Assembly (NCBI GenBank): GCA_025331565.1
Contig: JAFREQ010000003.1
Span: 11,277,001 to 11,341,000 of the forward strand
Source of the DNA: Holacanthus passer
Lineage: Eukaryota; Chordata; Actinopteri; Pomacanthidae
Length of the DNA stretch: 64,000 nucleotides
Reading direction: 5' to 3'
The notes beneath the pieces were generated by a model that was given only the letters and a program-made list of their open reading frames with translations, was not told the origin of the DNA and did no database searches. Of the stretch, positions 24,147-37,300 are shown in pieces. The stretch's first letter is position 1; each line of letters opens with the position of its first letter. A program made the position numbers and the translations under genes.

Positions 24147-27100
24147 TCATGATCTCTTCCTGGCCACCTCCACATCCTGGCACTCGACGGCCGACAGTGC
24201 TATCAGCATCTGGGCCGCGTAGTATGTGGCCATGATGATGGCACGCGAGTGGGGCACTGGGAAGCAGAACTTGTTGACGGCAATGGTGAGGTCGGAGACC
24301 ATGAAGAGCACGGCGCCCAGGCAGGCGGACAGCTTGGTCCAGGTCCACAGGTCGTTGGCCAGCTGCAGGCCCGCGATGGCCCTCCAGCCCATGAAGCCGA
24401 TCAAGGCGATGTAGACGGCCACCAGGTAGGTGAAGGGGCCGGACAGGTAGGGGTACAGCAGCAAGTAGCTCAGTGAGGACACAGCAGTGATCATCAGGCC
24501 AGCAGACACGTTAAGGGGCTTCATCCCAAAGGCAGACGAGTAGAGGATGTGGGTGATGGCAAACATCAGGAGGCCTGCAGCACATTACATGTATAATTTC
24601 AATCTGAATACAAAGTAGCATCATATCTATGCAATGTAAAGTAAAGCCTAATGCAAAAATCATGCATTAAAGCTGGAAGCATGGCAGCTGATGAAGTGAC
24701 AGGAGCTCATATACATACATGTGAGAAAACATGGTTCTTATATTTGTAGTTTTGGCCAACGTTTCTATTAGTTATGATAACTTTGTACTCACCAAAGTCA
24801 TTCCTGAGAACTGGTCTAACAGGCTGATAAGACAGTCATCAGTCAGACAATCAAACTACTTGTAAACAAGCCTACGGTTTTGTCAGATCACTTTATTTGG
24901 ATCTGAAAGTGAAAAGTGACAGCTACTAAAAACTCAGTAAGAAAAGTTAGTTATGTCTGTAAACCATTATGGATGTTTACAGCAGATTTGTTATCTGCTG
25001 TTGATCTTCTTCATTTTCTCTGCCTGACCTGGCTATTTCTTTTCTATCTTTAAAACCTGTATGATTATTTGACTGCATTTGTTTTTTGCCTCAAACTTTT
25101 TTTTTTTAGCAATGTCACCGCGTTCCCACATAAAATTATGCTATTACCAATATCGATGATGACCAAAACTACAAAAAAGACCCCATTAATAATTAAATAA
25201 ACTTTTTTGCTTTAAAGGTCTAAAATTCACATGAAAGAAGTTAGTCCTGTAACAAAGCAAGTGTGTGAGGTCTCCCCTCACCGTGGACAAAGTAGCCCTG
25301 CTCCTGCCAGATGAGAAAGGCATCGCCCAGAGCAGAAAAGATGAGGCCAGCCAAGATCTTGCGGGCACTGGAGTGAGCACCTAGGAAGCTGAAGCCGTGT
25401 GCCAGTAAAAACACCCACAGGCAGAAGATGGGCAGACATTTGATCAGTGCGCTGAACCAGGATGGGCTCGAGGTGGGCAGCCACAGGACAAAGTATACAC
25501 AGGTTGCCTTGAAGAACGGCACCAGTTTGGGGCCTTCGCTCTTGACCTGAAAGCAGATTAAATATTAACATAATTATTTGAGTCACAGCTGGTTGCACTT
25601 ACATGAGGTAATTCTATTCAGTGAGCCTGAACAATGTGATACTATCATCACTCTGTCTTATTAAAAAAGGCTTTTATCTCAAGGCAGAGGGCTTCAGATT
25701 TATCACAGGATGCAAAAACCTTAAAACAGCAGGCTCTTTGTGTGTTTGAGGTACAGTGTCTCACACCTTTAATTAAAAGAAGGAACATAAACAGCAAACT
25801 TTAGATACTGGTTAGGACTGGAAAAGTCAGGCACGCTATGTGTGGTCATTAGGTTACATCACTGTGTCAGACATACATGTGTTTTGTGGCCAAGCGAAAC
25901 TGCAGAATCGGCAAGCAGAAGGGGAAATGCAAAAAAAACCACCACGCTGTCCCTTTGACTCCTTGTAACCTTTTCCTCTCTTCTTCACCTTCATGTCTGT
26001 GTCTCATGTTCTTGAGAACTGTGCAGTAGTTTCAATTTCTTCTTTCCAGCTGTGTTACCAGTCATATATCTTTCAATCCAAATAGATGAGGCCCAACAGG
26101 GTCACAAAAACAGGACTAGAAAAAGATTTCCGAGAATCGCTCTCTCGGCTTGAGGCAGAAGAAATTGAGAAATTGAGTGAGGGTTCGCTAGAGCTGCGAT
26201 CACTGGAGGAGAGATGAGGAGGATACAAGTGAGACGAAGAAGGGGCCATAGTGCAACAGGGAAAGGGTTGAAAAGGCTGGGCTGCCCAGATCACTATTCT
26301 CCAGTGGACATTTTGCATCCCTCATACACTCTGTGCTAAAGCACAATGATGCAAACAATAGCAGTGCTCTGATTGCAATATTCATGAAAGAACAAATATG
26401 TAGGGCAGAAAAAAGGAAGCAGGAGGAAGCATGGGGAAGTGAAGCTTTAGGGGAGGGGGACAGTCAGTGAGATCAGGTTACTAGCATTCAGATGATGGCT
26501 GGATTTAGGAGTGGATAAATGAGTAGGAGGGAGGAGAGGAGGTGAGAGAAAATGAGGGGTCACTCTAGTTCACATGGTTTATGCTCCTGGAGAAGGGGAG
26601 GAAGGGGATCCCCCTGACTACACAACTGCTTCATAAAATTGTGACCTCTAGTCAGCCCTGGTGTAGCTAACACACCAGGAGATTTGACAAAGTTCACACA
26701 GGATCAGACAAAAAAACTCAAGCTCGATCTACTATGATTTAAGCTTTAAATTACACATCATAGAGTGACCAAAACAGCATGATTCCATGTCTAAAATACT
26801 GATACAGGGCGGCCATTCATACGCCTGCAGGATGCTGAGAAGTTAATTCATAAGTTCCTCTCAAGCATCCTACACCAAGGTGATGCACATTCGATGACCA
26901 TGTGGCCTAATGGACAAGGCGTCTGACTTCGGATCAGAAGATTGAGGGTTCGAGTCCCTTCGTGGTTGAAAGCTCCAGCCTGACTTGAGGAACCATGTCA
27001 GGAGCACTTTGCAAACATTTTTTATACCATTGTATGAGTTTGACAAATTTGCTTCAAGGTACTGCTTTAAAAAAAAAACACACACTGAGGGACGAATGAA

Positions 27101-30100
27101 GGAATATCTTATCTCATTTAATCTTTTCACTATTTTTCAAAAAGACGCCTGTTGAGAAGTCACAATGCTTTTAAAATCTTGCCTCTAAGGATGACAAAAC
27201 AGAAAAGTGAGGACATACCGCTCCAGCTGAACTATACTCTCTGCATCATTGGGATCTGATTGTAAAGTATATGAAGCTCTAAAATGACTAGGGACTGGCC
27301 AAGACTGCAGACACCCTGTTGTTTTATGTGCCTTCACGTTCACTCAAATCTTCCACTGCAGCTTTGGTACATGCTCAGAACCAAAAAATTGTACTTTCAG
27401 CTGCTCTCAAACTGTGGAATAAAATTTCCAAGTACATATCGGAGATTTAAGTGAACAATTTGAAGTGAAGTCTGTATTTTTCAGTTTACTTGTGTCCATT
27501 TACTTGTAGCTACATTCTTTATATAAACAGTGTTACTGAACAGGAACTTAATTATTATAGGCCTTCCTGTTTCATTGCTGTAACCATGGCAAGTGTTTTC
27601 CAATTACATTTTCACATCGATCTTAAACAACTTAGGGCAGTTTCAGTCTCCTTATAAAGTTTGACTACTGAAGTGTTGAACGAATAAGAGGTTTACCACC
27701 ATCATGTGTATCATTCACATCACCAGTCTCTTTCAGATGCAAGTAGCGTGAAAGAATTTTTTCCACAGAGGCAAAACGAAAGCTCAGTGTATAATGTGAA
27801 CTCATGCACTCCTCTTATCTCCATTATGTACTTGGCCTGGCCTTCACAAAACAAATGGAAACATAAATATAGATTAAAGCTAGTCTTGCGACAAAACTGT
27901 GTGTGTGTGCATGTGTATGTGTGTGGGTGTGTGGTGAGTCTATACATCCCACTAACGGCCCCATGGGTGCCAAGCAGAGAAGACAGCACTGGCAACACTC
28001 CCAGACTGGCCAATATCATAACTGTTTATCAGGCCACTGGTGGCTACTTAAGCACGGGACACAAGGAAACACAATATATTTCTGTAGTGCTTTGGCTCCA
28101 AGCATCATCACGACTCAGATAGGGCCTGTCTATTATTTAATAAAGTGCAGTGAAAGAATACTTTGTCTAAATCTGCAGGCCAATGCCCAATGATATTTCT
28201 TCTCAATGAGCAACGATCACAAAAAGTTCGATTGTTATCTGTGGGAAAAAAGACCCTCAAAAGACATGTAACCCGCCACAGTCCAGCAGGGGATTTGGAG
28301 GGTGAATACAGATTCCAGGGAGGAAGGTGGGAGGAAGTCAGAGATTCCCATAACCTTTGGTCCTATTCATGTTGTGTTTGAGCCATACTTTGCAGTTTCC
28401 CTTTCCATTGTTGTCCATGTAAACTTACTGTACACAATGAGAAAGGGGCTGCAAGGAGGAGATGCACAAGACTCAACAGCACTGAGTACATGTGCAACAC
28501 CTGTACCACAAAGCATACAAAAGCTACTCTTTGAACTCCTCCAAGAATATCTCATTGTTATCATTAGCTGGACTGACATGTCCAACAATGTTAAAATTAC
28601 AAAAAGGCCTTGTGCCTCGATTTAGGTTAACGTTCAGCCAAAAAAAAAGGCATCTTAGCTGGCTTGGACTTGAATCTAACTTATGATAATGTCTCCCTGT
28701 TTTGTCATATATAGCCTACTTTTACTGCTGTAATATCTATTATATCAAATGTTCTGCTCTAACACATGGCTCCTTATCCCATCAAGTTAAAAAGTGACTG
28801 CATGAAATTGATGGTGGAATTTATAAACTGCGTTTCTGCATTGCATTCTTGCTGAATGAGATTGTCTGGGTTTTGTGGCTGAGTGTCCTCTCAGCTGTAA
28901 GCTACTCCACTCATTGATTAAGGCGTCCGCTTGTCTACAGGGACACTGAAGGGGACATTACTGATGGCGACAAGCCCTGTTTGCTGACAGTCAGCTTTTA
29001 ACAGCATGATAGAACAGAACGTACTGCCTCATTTGGGAGGCAAACGAAATGAATCATTGTGTTATCATCTTGCTGTCTGAATGGTCACCTTATAAATAAA
29101 GGCTGCAAAAGTGCTGTGGCACACACAGCTGACACCTGCTTCTGTTCCCTTTTAAAGAGTAATATTGCTAATGATTTGCTGTATTTGCATGGTAACTAAC
29201 AAGTAATGGCTTTTTTGTTGGAATGAACAACAGGATGGAATGACTCAATTTTCTAAAGTGGCCTGGTAGCCACATACAAAGAAACAATGGTACCAAAACA
29301 AATGTTTCTTACAAATTGTTTTCTGCAATTTTGAACTACAGAGATGGAGTGCTTGTTTAGGCAAGGTGAAATATGAATCAATGTACTTTTTCAAGTGAGC
29401 AAATGATACAGGAGCACCTACTTAAGAAGTATCTTGAATTATTTAGGGATGAAAAACGACATGAACGAGGAACATCCTTAAATGTTCTGCACACTTTTGT
29501 AAATGGTCAAACTATCAGCAGCTTAATCAACACACTCATCTTGTAAGTGGAGTCCAGTATGGAACAAGCAGCTGTTAGGCACTAATGCTTCTGCACCAGC
29601 CATGAACCAACAAAAGCACTGCATTAAGGCATTGAAAAACACCCAGCCAGGATGAATATCCTATTCAACCATTCTGGGTCATATGCTAGCCGAGTGTCAG
29701 AAACATGATACTTGTAAACATGGAGTATGAAAGACCTGCAAACTCCTCTGTACACAATTTGACAGAGCGGAACTGTAATATAAGTATGGTGGCAGGAACA
29801 GCTGGTATGTGAGTCATATGACAATGTTATTTCTATGTAGCATCACACAACACCATTTCCTTCCTTACAGCTGCTTTAACTCCAAGGATAAGTTGAGGTC
29901 AGCTGCGGACAAGCAGTACAGTACAGCACAGTACAGTACAAGCACACAAAGAACACTAAACCTAATCTCAATTGAACCATGCACCTTTGGAAAGTAACGT
30001 TTTTGTTACCTTATATAAAAAGTTTGTAAATGAGCAATACTGAGTTTTGGGAACAAGGATCAATATTTAGATGTAGGATTGCAGCAGTATTATTGTGGTG

Positions 30101-31939
30101 TTTTTTAATTGACAATTATCATACCATGTACATTTGTTTGTCTAAGGTTTTGAATTCAAGTTTATATCAAGTTTCCTGTCTGTCAGGACATTATATTTTG
30201 CGAAATTATAATGTGTTTACTCAACCAGAAAAACCCTCCTGTTTTCATTTTTTAAAGGTTTGTTGTAATATATGATAATAATAATATCATACCATGAAAA
30301 CATGATATTTTCTGAAACAGTTATCGAACTCTTTACCTCCATTTCAGCCCTAGATGCCTCAGCAACTACATCAATAAAGCCAAAAAGCAAGGTGAAGCAC
30401 CTGCATCTGTATCTCTGGGATACAGCAGGCACCTACCAGGAAGTGCAAAGTCCACATCAGTTCAGGACAGCATGTGCTGGACTAACAATGAATGTGCTCT
30501 GAGTGGCTGATTCTACACCATCTGCAGGATAAACATTGATAAATGACCAGAAGAGCACAACAGTCTGTTCACCAGATGTCATGGAGTGTGGCAGTGTTTA
30601 TCAAAACCTAGTTTAGTTTAGAGTCAGGAATAAAAAGAAAGCCTAAATATAACTACATTTTAGGTAGATGTAATAATAGTTATAGCAGCATCTAATGGTG
30701 TAATAATCCCTTGTCGCAATAAATTTGACATCTGAGCAGGAATACAGGGTGCACTCGCATACTGTAAACCCACTATAACCTTTTTTAAATGTAAATCCAG
30801 ATAACAGATCATACAATATTCTGAGACCACTGTATACAGAAATAAGACAAATTTAAAGGAAAATGATGATGAAGTGACTTTTGTTTGCTCTTTTTCTGTA
30901 AAATTAAATTTGAGGGAAACAAATATATGCCCTACTATACACTGTCCAACAGTGTTTTAACTGATCACATGCCTCTACAAAGGCTTTTAACAAGTGGAGC
31001 AACCCCAGGACCGGCACAGCATCGTCTTCACTGAGGCAGCCAGTTTGTGGCAAGCGTTCCTTCACACAGGCTCATCTCACAGCAATCATACAGGGTTCAC
31101 TGCAGGCCAAGTTACAGCACACCATCCTATATGGTCTGCTCAAATGGGGTAAAATTTCATAGGAGCTCTGCAAAAGTAAGAGGCTGCTAGGATGGCTTAA
31201 ATTATTCATGCAGCTGTCAGATTTTGTTGTCAAAAAATTGCCAACTTCCTGCAGTGGCACCCGGGTCAATTATGCATCAAACGGGTAAATTAGACAATAA
31301 AGTCTGTGTAAAGCACAGCTACAGCAAAGAAGATGAAAAGAAAAGGCAGCCACAGCAGAGCACCGCTCGGCGCATGCGTGGCTGGAGGGTACAGGAAAGC
31401 TAAAAAGACAAAAAAGGTCGTCACATGACTGTTTTTTCTTTTTGTCAGCGGCTGCCTTTGGAAATTTGTGGAAGCGTCCTTCTGTACGTGGAATATCGAG
31501 GAGGGACAGCCGCTACTGTGCGTGACAAAATGTGAAGGAAACGACCAGACAGTGGACATAAAAGTTCCTGGTTTGAGTCTCCGACACGTACAGATGCATA
31601 TTAGGACATGACATAACGAGTGTGTCCGGGATGAAAATGTTCAGTTTAGCAACCAGACATTCTTATTCACTGCTAATTAAATGGTCACATTGGCCTTCGA
31701 AGACAAACTTTGACATGCTAAAGCTATGAATAATAACGCATTTAAAACACCGAATTAGCAACTCGGAGCAGTCGATATTGAACATTCAATGATAGAAACA
31801 TTACAAAATGAGGATGCATCATTTTATATTCGGAAGTGTTGTTATCACGTAGCTAAACAAGCCACCAGTATGATTCCTGTTTCATGTGTGAGGAATATGG
31901 TTTGAAGCCGATACTCACCACTGTGACTGGAGAAACCAT
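24147..31939 (-). CDS. tmem86a: Lysoplasmalogenase TMEM86A
   Basis: Spliced gene with three coding exons: 31939-31919, 25546-25282 and 24574-24147 (714 nt, 237 aa; the human protein is 240 aa). The first exon encodes only MVSPVTV and ends at a GTGAGT donor; exon 2 continues VKSEGPKLVPFFKATCVYF, as in the human protein, which fixes the start. Exon 3 encodes SAFGMKPLNVSAGL, LYPYLSGPFTYLVAVYIALI, FMGWRAIAGLQLANDL, SDLTIAVNKFCFPVPHSRA and ends ...VEVARKRS. It belongs to the YhhN/TMEM86 family: multi-pass ER membrane enzymes that cleave the vinyl-ether bond of lysoplasmalogen to give an aldehyde and a glycerophospho-base. The hydrophobic segments needed for about eight membrane spans are visible. 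Only the last dozen residues differ clearly from mammals. Intron 1 (6.4 kb) holds a tRNA on the opposite strand. The gene is divergent from spty2d1. Confidence 0.96.
26896..26968 (+). tRNA. tRNA-Arg (anticodon TCG)
   Basis: A 73-nt cloverleaf. The acceptor stem GACCATG pairs with CGTGGTT, allowing two G-U pairs, and the discriminator is G. The anticodon stem TCTGA/TCAGA (26922-26926 with 26934-26938) encloses loop CTTCGGA with TCG at 26929-26931. The A box is TGGCCTAATGG (26903-26913) and the B box GGTTCGAGTCC (26947-26957), both canonical. No intron; CCA is not encoded, as usual for eukaryotes. The body closely matches vertebrate tRNA-Arg-TCG. The first T-run that could stop Pol III is 27018-27023, about 50 nt downstream, so the trailer would be long. 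It lies in tmem86a intron 1 on the opposite strand. Confidence 0.93.
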
Positions 31940-32084
31940 GTCTCCCTCGCTGGTATCCGTGTCTGTTAAATAAAGAATATGTAATGTGAAAACTCGGTCC
32001 AGGTCCTCCTGTTTATATTGTTCTGTATGAGGGATGCCGATTGTTTTTGTCCTCGCTCCGACGTCCAGTAGGAGGCGAGAGGCC

Positions 32085-32150
32085 AGCCATGACGTGGGCG
32101 GGGTTTAGATGTGGCGACCAATAGGAGTCGTGAAGGGGCGGGACAAGACG
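32085..32150 (-). promoter_or_regulatory. Probable tmem86a core promoter
   Basis: About 150-210 bp upstream of the tmem86a start codon lie a CRE-like TGACGTGG (32090-32097), a GC box GGGCGGGG (32096-32103), a CCAAT box (32118-32122) and a second GC box, GGGGCGGG (32135-32142). The surrounding 100 bp is GC-rich compared with its flanks. This is the usual make-up of a TATA-less housekeeping promoter. The transcription start itself was not located. Confidence 0.55.
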
Positions 32151-32808
32151 CCTGGGACACCCGGATAGGAGGAGCCAGTCTGCTGTTTACATATCGGAGC
32201 AGATGGCCTTTATTTACATTTTACAGGAATAGAGCTTTTTGGAAACATTTGTGTAGAGCCCATTTTTATCTGTGCGTCGACGATCCTTTGTTAATGGCTC
32301 AGATTAAGCAGGCAAAAAAGCCTGACAAACATCCTATATGAGGTCGAAATGTTGGAAATAAATTGATTGGGACCTATTGTATGTGGAATTTCCCTGCAGT
32401 TTGACTTTTTGATTTCTTTTGACTCTAGTTGTATCAGATCAGGTGTTGCTAAACATTTTCCCCCGAAATATCTCGTGATAGGCACACAAGTATTATAAAA
32501 ATACTCCTCAATTTGGAATATTAGTGGTATTTAAAAATTAGTTTAGACTGAGCTGAACTGAATTTTGTGGCCCAAATTAGTGTCAATATAACCTTGTGGC
32601 ATAATATTACATACAATTTAGCTTTGAAATTTATATTCATCGTTGGATTTTTTCTTTATCTCTCCCTCTTTGCTCTCTTTTATGTTTCTACTATGCAAAA
32701 GACAGTCTATATATTAAATGAATAAACCAGTAGGCGAATTGAACAGGCATTTTGTTCTAGTTGTATGGTTAGTGTGCCTGGATTTAAAAAAAAAAATGTT
32801 TTCTTAAC

Positions 32809-32885
32809 CAGTGGTGAAAAGTTACTCAAATGCTGTACTTACACAATATACAATGTTGAAATATTTGAGTTTTTATTCCACAGCC
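32809..32885. mobile_element. Fragment related to the 1251-1679 repeat
   Basis: CAGTGGTGAAAAGTTACTC followed by a TGTACTTAC word and TTTGAGTTTTTATTCCA resembles the left end of the element at 1251, but is short and diverged. No matching right end was found. Confidence 0.35.
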
Positions 32886-33240
32886 CACAGTTGTTTTTTA
32901 ATTGCCTCCGAATAATTTAAGAGGTATTTGATGAGTGAGGAATGACAAGAGTTACCCAAGGAAACAGTTTTGGTTACACCTCACGCCACATATCGAGTAT
33001 TCTGGATAAGTGCAGTATCCACAATGGTAGCGACATCATGTGGTCTGCAAAGGCAAATTGTTAAAAACTCTTCTTGGACGGACAAGGCGGAAGTGCCAGT
33101 CATATATAAAACCTGGAATACACATGATTAATAGAATGGATTAAAATGAGATTTATTGAATAAATGTGAAGTCGCTTTCGGTCTAATATGTCAGACATAA
33201 ACATTCACTCACGAACACTCTCGCTACCTTATCACATGCC

Positions 33241-33330
33241 GTCCGATTGGTACTGCGCATGTGCATCGTAGGTACCCGTCTCTCAACCAATTACGTTCTA
33301 GGGCTGCATTTTTGCACATGCGTCGAACAA
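33241..33330. promoter_or_regulatory. CCAAT/NRF1-type motif cluster
   Basis: ATTGG (33246-33250), the NRF1-like palindrome TGCGCATGTGCA (33254-33265), CCAAT (33287-33291) and GCACATGCG (33314-33322) fall within 80 bp. The cluster lies between the divergent genes, about 1.1 kb upstream of the spty2d1 start codon and 1.3 kb upstream of that of tmem86a. Such clusters are typical of CpG-type promoters; it may serve an alternative first exon. Function is inferred from motifs only. Confidence 0.4.
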
Positions 33331-33796
33331 ATTAGGTTTCCGGTCACAAAAACCAATCTGGCTAATTATTATTCTAATCTCTTAATTGGCCTATATTCAA
33401 ATCTACTTTAACGCATGATTTACTGAATATTACCCTCTTAAATATGTTTTTTTTCAGAGCTGTTTTGCCTTACATCAATAGCATCGTCATATTTTCACAT
33501 GCTACACATTTTTATCGAATCCGATAAAATAAGTTTTCAAGGATGTTAAACTCCACTTGTATCAAGATAGATCACCCCTCCTCTGGCCTTGCCTTTAAAT
33601 GAAATAAGGGGGCAGGTGGAGTAGTACAACACTAGGTTAGTTCAATTTTATGATACAGTCCTCATCTCGCAAATACATACAAATATATAAATATTAAAAC
33701 TCCATTGTACCCAGTCAATATTATTTTTGGTTCTGCTTAGCAACATATTGTCAATCCACGACCTGTATTTAGTGACGCTTCGTAATCTCACAAAGA

Positions 33797-34110
33797 CGGA
33801 AGTACGCACAATGTAGTCCTCTCACTTCCTTAGATTACTCTCTGTCCCCTTTCAGTAGTCGCTCTTTCTCGCTTAGTCTCTGTCTACACCCGGTGTTTGT
33901 TATGGCTCAGTTTTATGTTTATGTTATGTTGTTTTTCTCTCAGTAGGCTTTAATCTTACGAATATTTTGATGGATTTGGCCTTAGGTTAGTTTGATATAT
34001 CACTACAAAAGGGCAAGTTCGTCTTTCAGGCTTCTTGGTTGGCTAACGTTAGGTTAGCTAACTTCGCTAACGTGTGCTAACGTTCACATACGCGTATGAA
34101 GTAAGTAACG
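33797..34110 (+). promoter_or_regulatory. Probable spty2d1 promoter and 5' UTR region
   Basis: An ETS-type site CGGAAGT begins near 33797 and ACTTCC follows near 33827. A pyrimidine-rich stretch (33838-33890) and three GCTAACGT copies (34042-34049, 34066-34073, 34076-34083) come next. The spty2d1 ATG is about 500 bp downstream of the ETS site. A TATA box was not seen. Assignment is by position and motif type. Confidence 0.4.
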
Positions 34111-34320
34111 TTAGCATTAACTGATATACAGTTTTCTCCCCATGGATTGTGTTTGATAAGGTGCTTTCTTTATAGATATCTGAGTGCCATTCGGTAAGTT
34201 GACGCTAAGCTCCCAGACAGTTTATCTGACGTGTAAGCTAAACGCTAACTGTAGCATTCCTGAATGACTTTTGCTTGATTTGCCTCAAACAGCCGGCTAA
34301 CATCACCTGCTGTCAAAATG

Positions 34321-37300
34321 ATGGACTTTGACAATATATTGGACATCGCCTCGCAGAACCAGGGCCTCAGCAATGTACAGGTGAGTTAGGACTGGCTGTC
34401 ACCCACACTGTATTTGCTCAGGTCAAACAGTAAAATGAGAATTTGTGGGTAACCTTGTGAGCACACAAGTGCCAGCTCATCTGTCAGTCAGGATGTGATG
34501 ATGGTGCTAAATGTTAAATTCCACCCTCTTGACCCTGTATGCTAGGCTAAAGTAAAGGTAAAGACGTTTACAAAACCTGTGAGATTTTTAGATTGGCAAT
34601 GGTGATCTATAGATTGACCTGCCTAAAAGATCATTGATCTCCTCATAGAAAGACATTTGAGCTCTGTAATTGTGACTTGACTGAGCCATGAACTCATTTT
34701 TATGCACATGTCGTTCCTCTCCAAGCCGAAGAGATACAGTTTACAAGCTGGACCACCCAAAAAGGACCCGAGATCGAAAGGTGTAAATCCTGCTGCTGTA
34801 CAGGCACTTCTGAAGAAACAACACCATGAGAGCAAAAAGAAAGGTAACAAGAACAAAGTTAAGTTAAGGTACAATGGGGTCCAAATGTCTGAGACCACAT
34901 TTACAAATATTTTCACCTAAATCTGGAAATAATCAGTTTTAGGATTGAAGGTTTGAGGAAGTTATGACATGTAAGATGAAGAAGACATAGTTAAGACTCT
35001 GCTATATTTCTAGGTCACCTATCAAGTGTAAACAAATTTGCGGGATTGACCAATGTAACTCCTTTATACATAAGATCAGATTTCATTGAGGTGTTTCCCT
35101 TCCATTGAAGTATGCTTTCAGGTGACATAGATGAACTTGATCTACTCATCAGAGGCTTCTTCAAGTAACTCAAGCTGCTTTGCTTTCTTAGTGCCCGCAT
35201 TAATGTTCATTGGAGTCGAGGTCAGGTGACTCGGTCTTCTTTGGCCTTCAAGTAGTTGTTGCAAAGATTTGAGGGTGTTATTCTGCTGCAGTATGAATCC
35301 TTTTCCACAAAGATGCCAGTTGGAAGATATAGCATGTCTCTAAAGAATGGAGTGGTTCTTCTCCTTGGTCAAGGTTGAGTCAATTTGGTGCAAGCGTCCA
35401 ACTCCAGAATAGGCAAAACACCCCCACACTGGAATATTTATATTGGTTTGATACACTGTGGTATCATTCTCTCTCCTGTTTGTCTCCCTACATACAGCCT
35501 TTAGTTACTGCCATGAATCTCAAACTGGGATTCATCAGTAAATAGTTCCAATTTTTCCCAGTCATCCTGCTCATATTTATCTTCATATTTAAGAGGTTTA
35601 GAAATTGCTACTCGTCCTCTGAGAACACTCCTTTTGAAAGTACTTTTGCAGATTTGAGTCTTACAATCATTATTAAGCAAACTCTATATTCTGTGATGAA
35701 GTTTAATCTCTCAATTGAGAACTAAGCTTGATGGTCTTCTGATGGTGTGGTCACTTTTGGTCTGCCTGAATGTGCTTGTGATCTATGATTTGACGCTGAG
35801 AAAGCTCCTCTGTGCTTAGAATAACGATTTGACATCTGAGTCTTTCACTTATGTCTGATGCCATGTTTACCACTATCACAATGCTACTTATTAATGATCT
35901 GCATGAAACTTGAGGTGCAGCCATGTTTATAACAGGTCAACACTGGCTGCAAGTTGAGTTACATGAATGAGTCTGTGATGTGTAGATCAAATCCATCTGA
36001 ACTCATACTTCAATGGAAGTGTTACAACTCAAGGAAATCTGACCTTATGTACAAAGCAGTTAGCTTGGTCACTGCCACAATTTTGTTTAAATTTGATTGC
36101 TGACATAGTGCAGAAGCTTAAATATGTCTTCTTCATTTTACATGTCATAACTTGTCTCTTTAAAGGTTTCAGAATCATCAGACTTCATGATTATTTCCAG
36201 GTGTATGTGAAAATATTTGAGATATTCAATGTGGTCTGTGTTTGGACCCTACTGTACTTATCTGGAATTTGATGTTTGTCATATGCATATGGTACAGAAA
36301 GCACTCTTCATTGATTATTTTAATATTTATCTTTTTTTTCATTCAGAAATTCAAATTAAGAAACAGAAGGAGGAACTACTAGCCAAGAGGGTTGAGTTAA
36401 AGTCGGACCGTAAAGCACGTGCCATGGCCTCCAGAACTAAGGACAATTTCAGAGGCTACAATGGCATCCCAGTGGTAGAGGGCCCTAAGAAGAGGAGATC
36501 AAAACTAGAAATGCAGGATGAAAGACTTATGAAAGAGGAAAGTTTTAGGAATAACTCAATTGACCCAGAAAATGATGAGGATAATTATGAGTATGAACAG
36601 ACAGATTCAGAGTCAGATCAGGAGCCAGAGCTGCTGAGACCAGGGAAAACAACAGGCATTAGTGGGAATAGTAGAAGCGGCATGCCCTCCTCTAAAAAAC
36701 CCAGTGGGCCGCCCAAGCCCGCTCCACCTCCCATGAACTTTGCAGACTTACTCAAATTGGCAGAGAAGAAGCAGTTTCAGCCAGTTGAGTTAAAATCTCG
36801 GGCAGTGAAAAAGGAAGAAAGGCTTCGCACAGCTGATGAGATAAGAGAACTGGAGATGGAGCGCAAGGCTAAGAGACAGGACAAAGACCGAGACTCAAAG
36901 ATGGAGAGAGAAAGAGACAGCAAGTCCCAGTCTAGCTCAAGTTCAATAAGAAAAGGCACTTTAGAGAGGGAGCAGAAGAATTCCAAACCACAAAAGAACT
37001 CCTCAGAGAGGCCAAGTCAAGGATCAGGAAAGAAGTCGCACCAAATACCGATAAATGAAAGAGGCCACTGTACTTCAAAGTCCACTGTTGGTGACAGAGA
37101 AAGAGATGGACCCAAAACGTCTCACAGTGATAGAGACAGGTCCAAGACAAGCTTGTCTAGTTCATCTGGTGCCATAAACAGTAAAGTTCCTTCGAAAGCC
37201 ACATCTTCTCAGGTTTCAGCCAAACATGGGGTCCCCAAGCCCTCATCTAGCCACAAATCCAGCACCTCAAGTGACCTTAGCTCCAAAAAAGAAAGCTCAT

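Noticed and set aside
24226..24476. Plus-strand frames opposite tmem86a exon 3
   Set aside because: Mirror frames of a GC-rich, strongly conserved exon; no family resemblance.
26870..27130. 86-aa minus-strand frame containing RRDSNPQSSDPKSDALSIRP
   Set aside because: This part is the reverse complement of the tRNA-Arg gene; it is a known type of false protein.
36217..36346. Start of a 625-aa frame before spty2d1 exon 3
   Set aside because: It lies in the Tc1-like inverted end and intron; a polypyrimidine tract and CAG acceptor at 36344-36346 mark the exon start, and it has no protein similarity.
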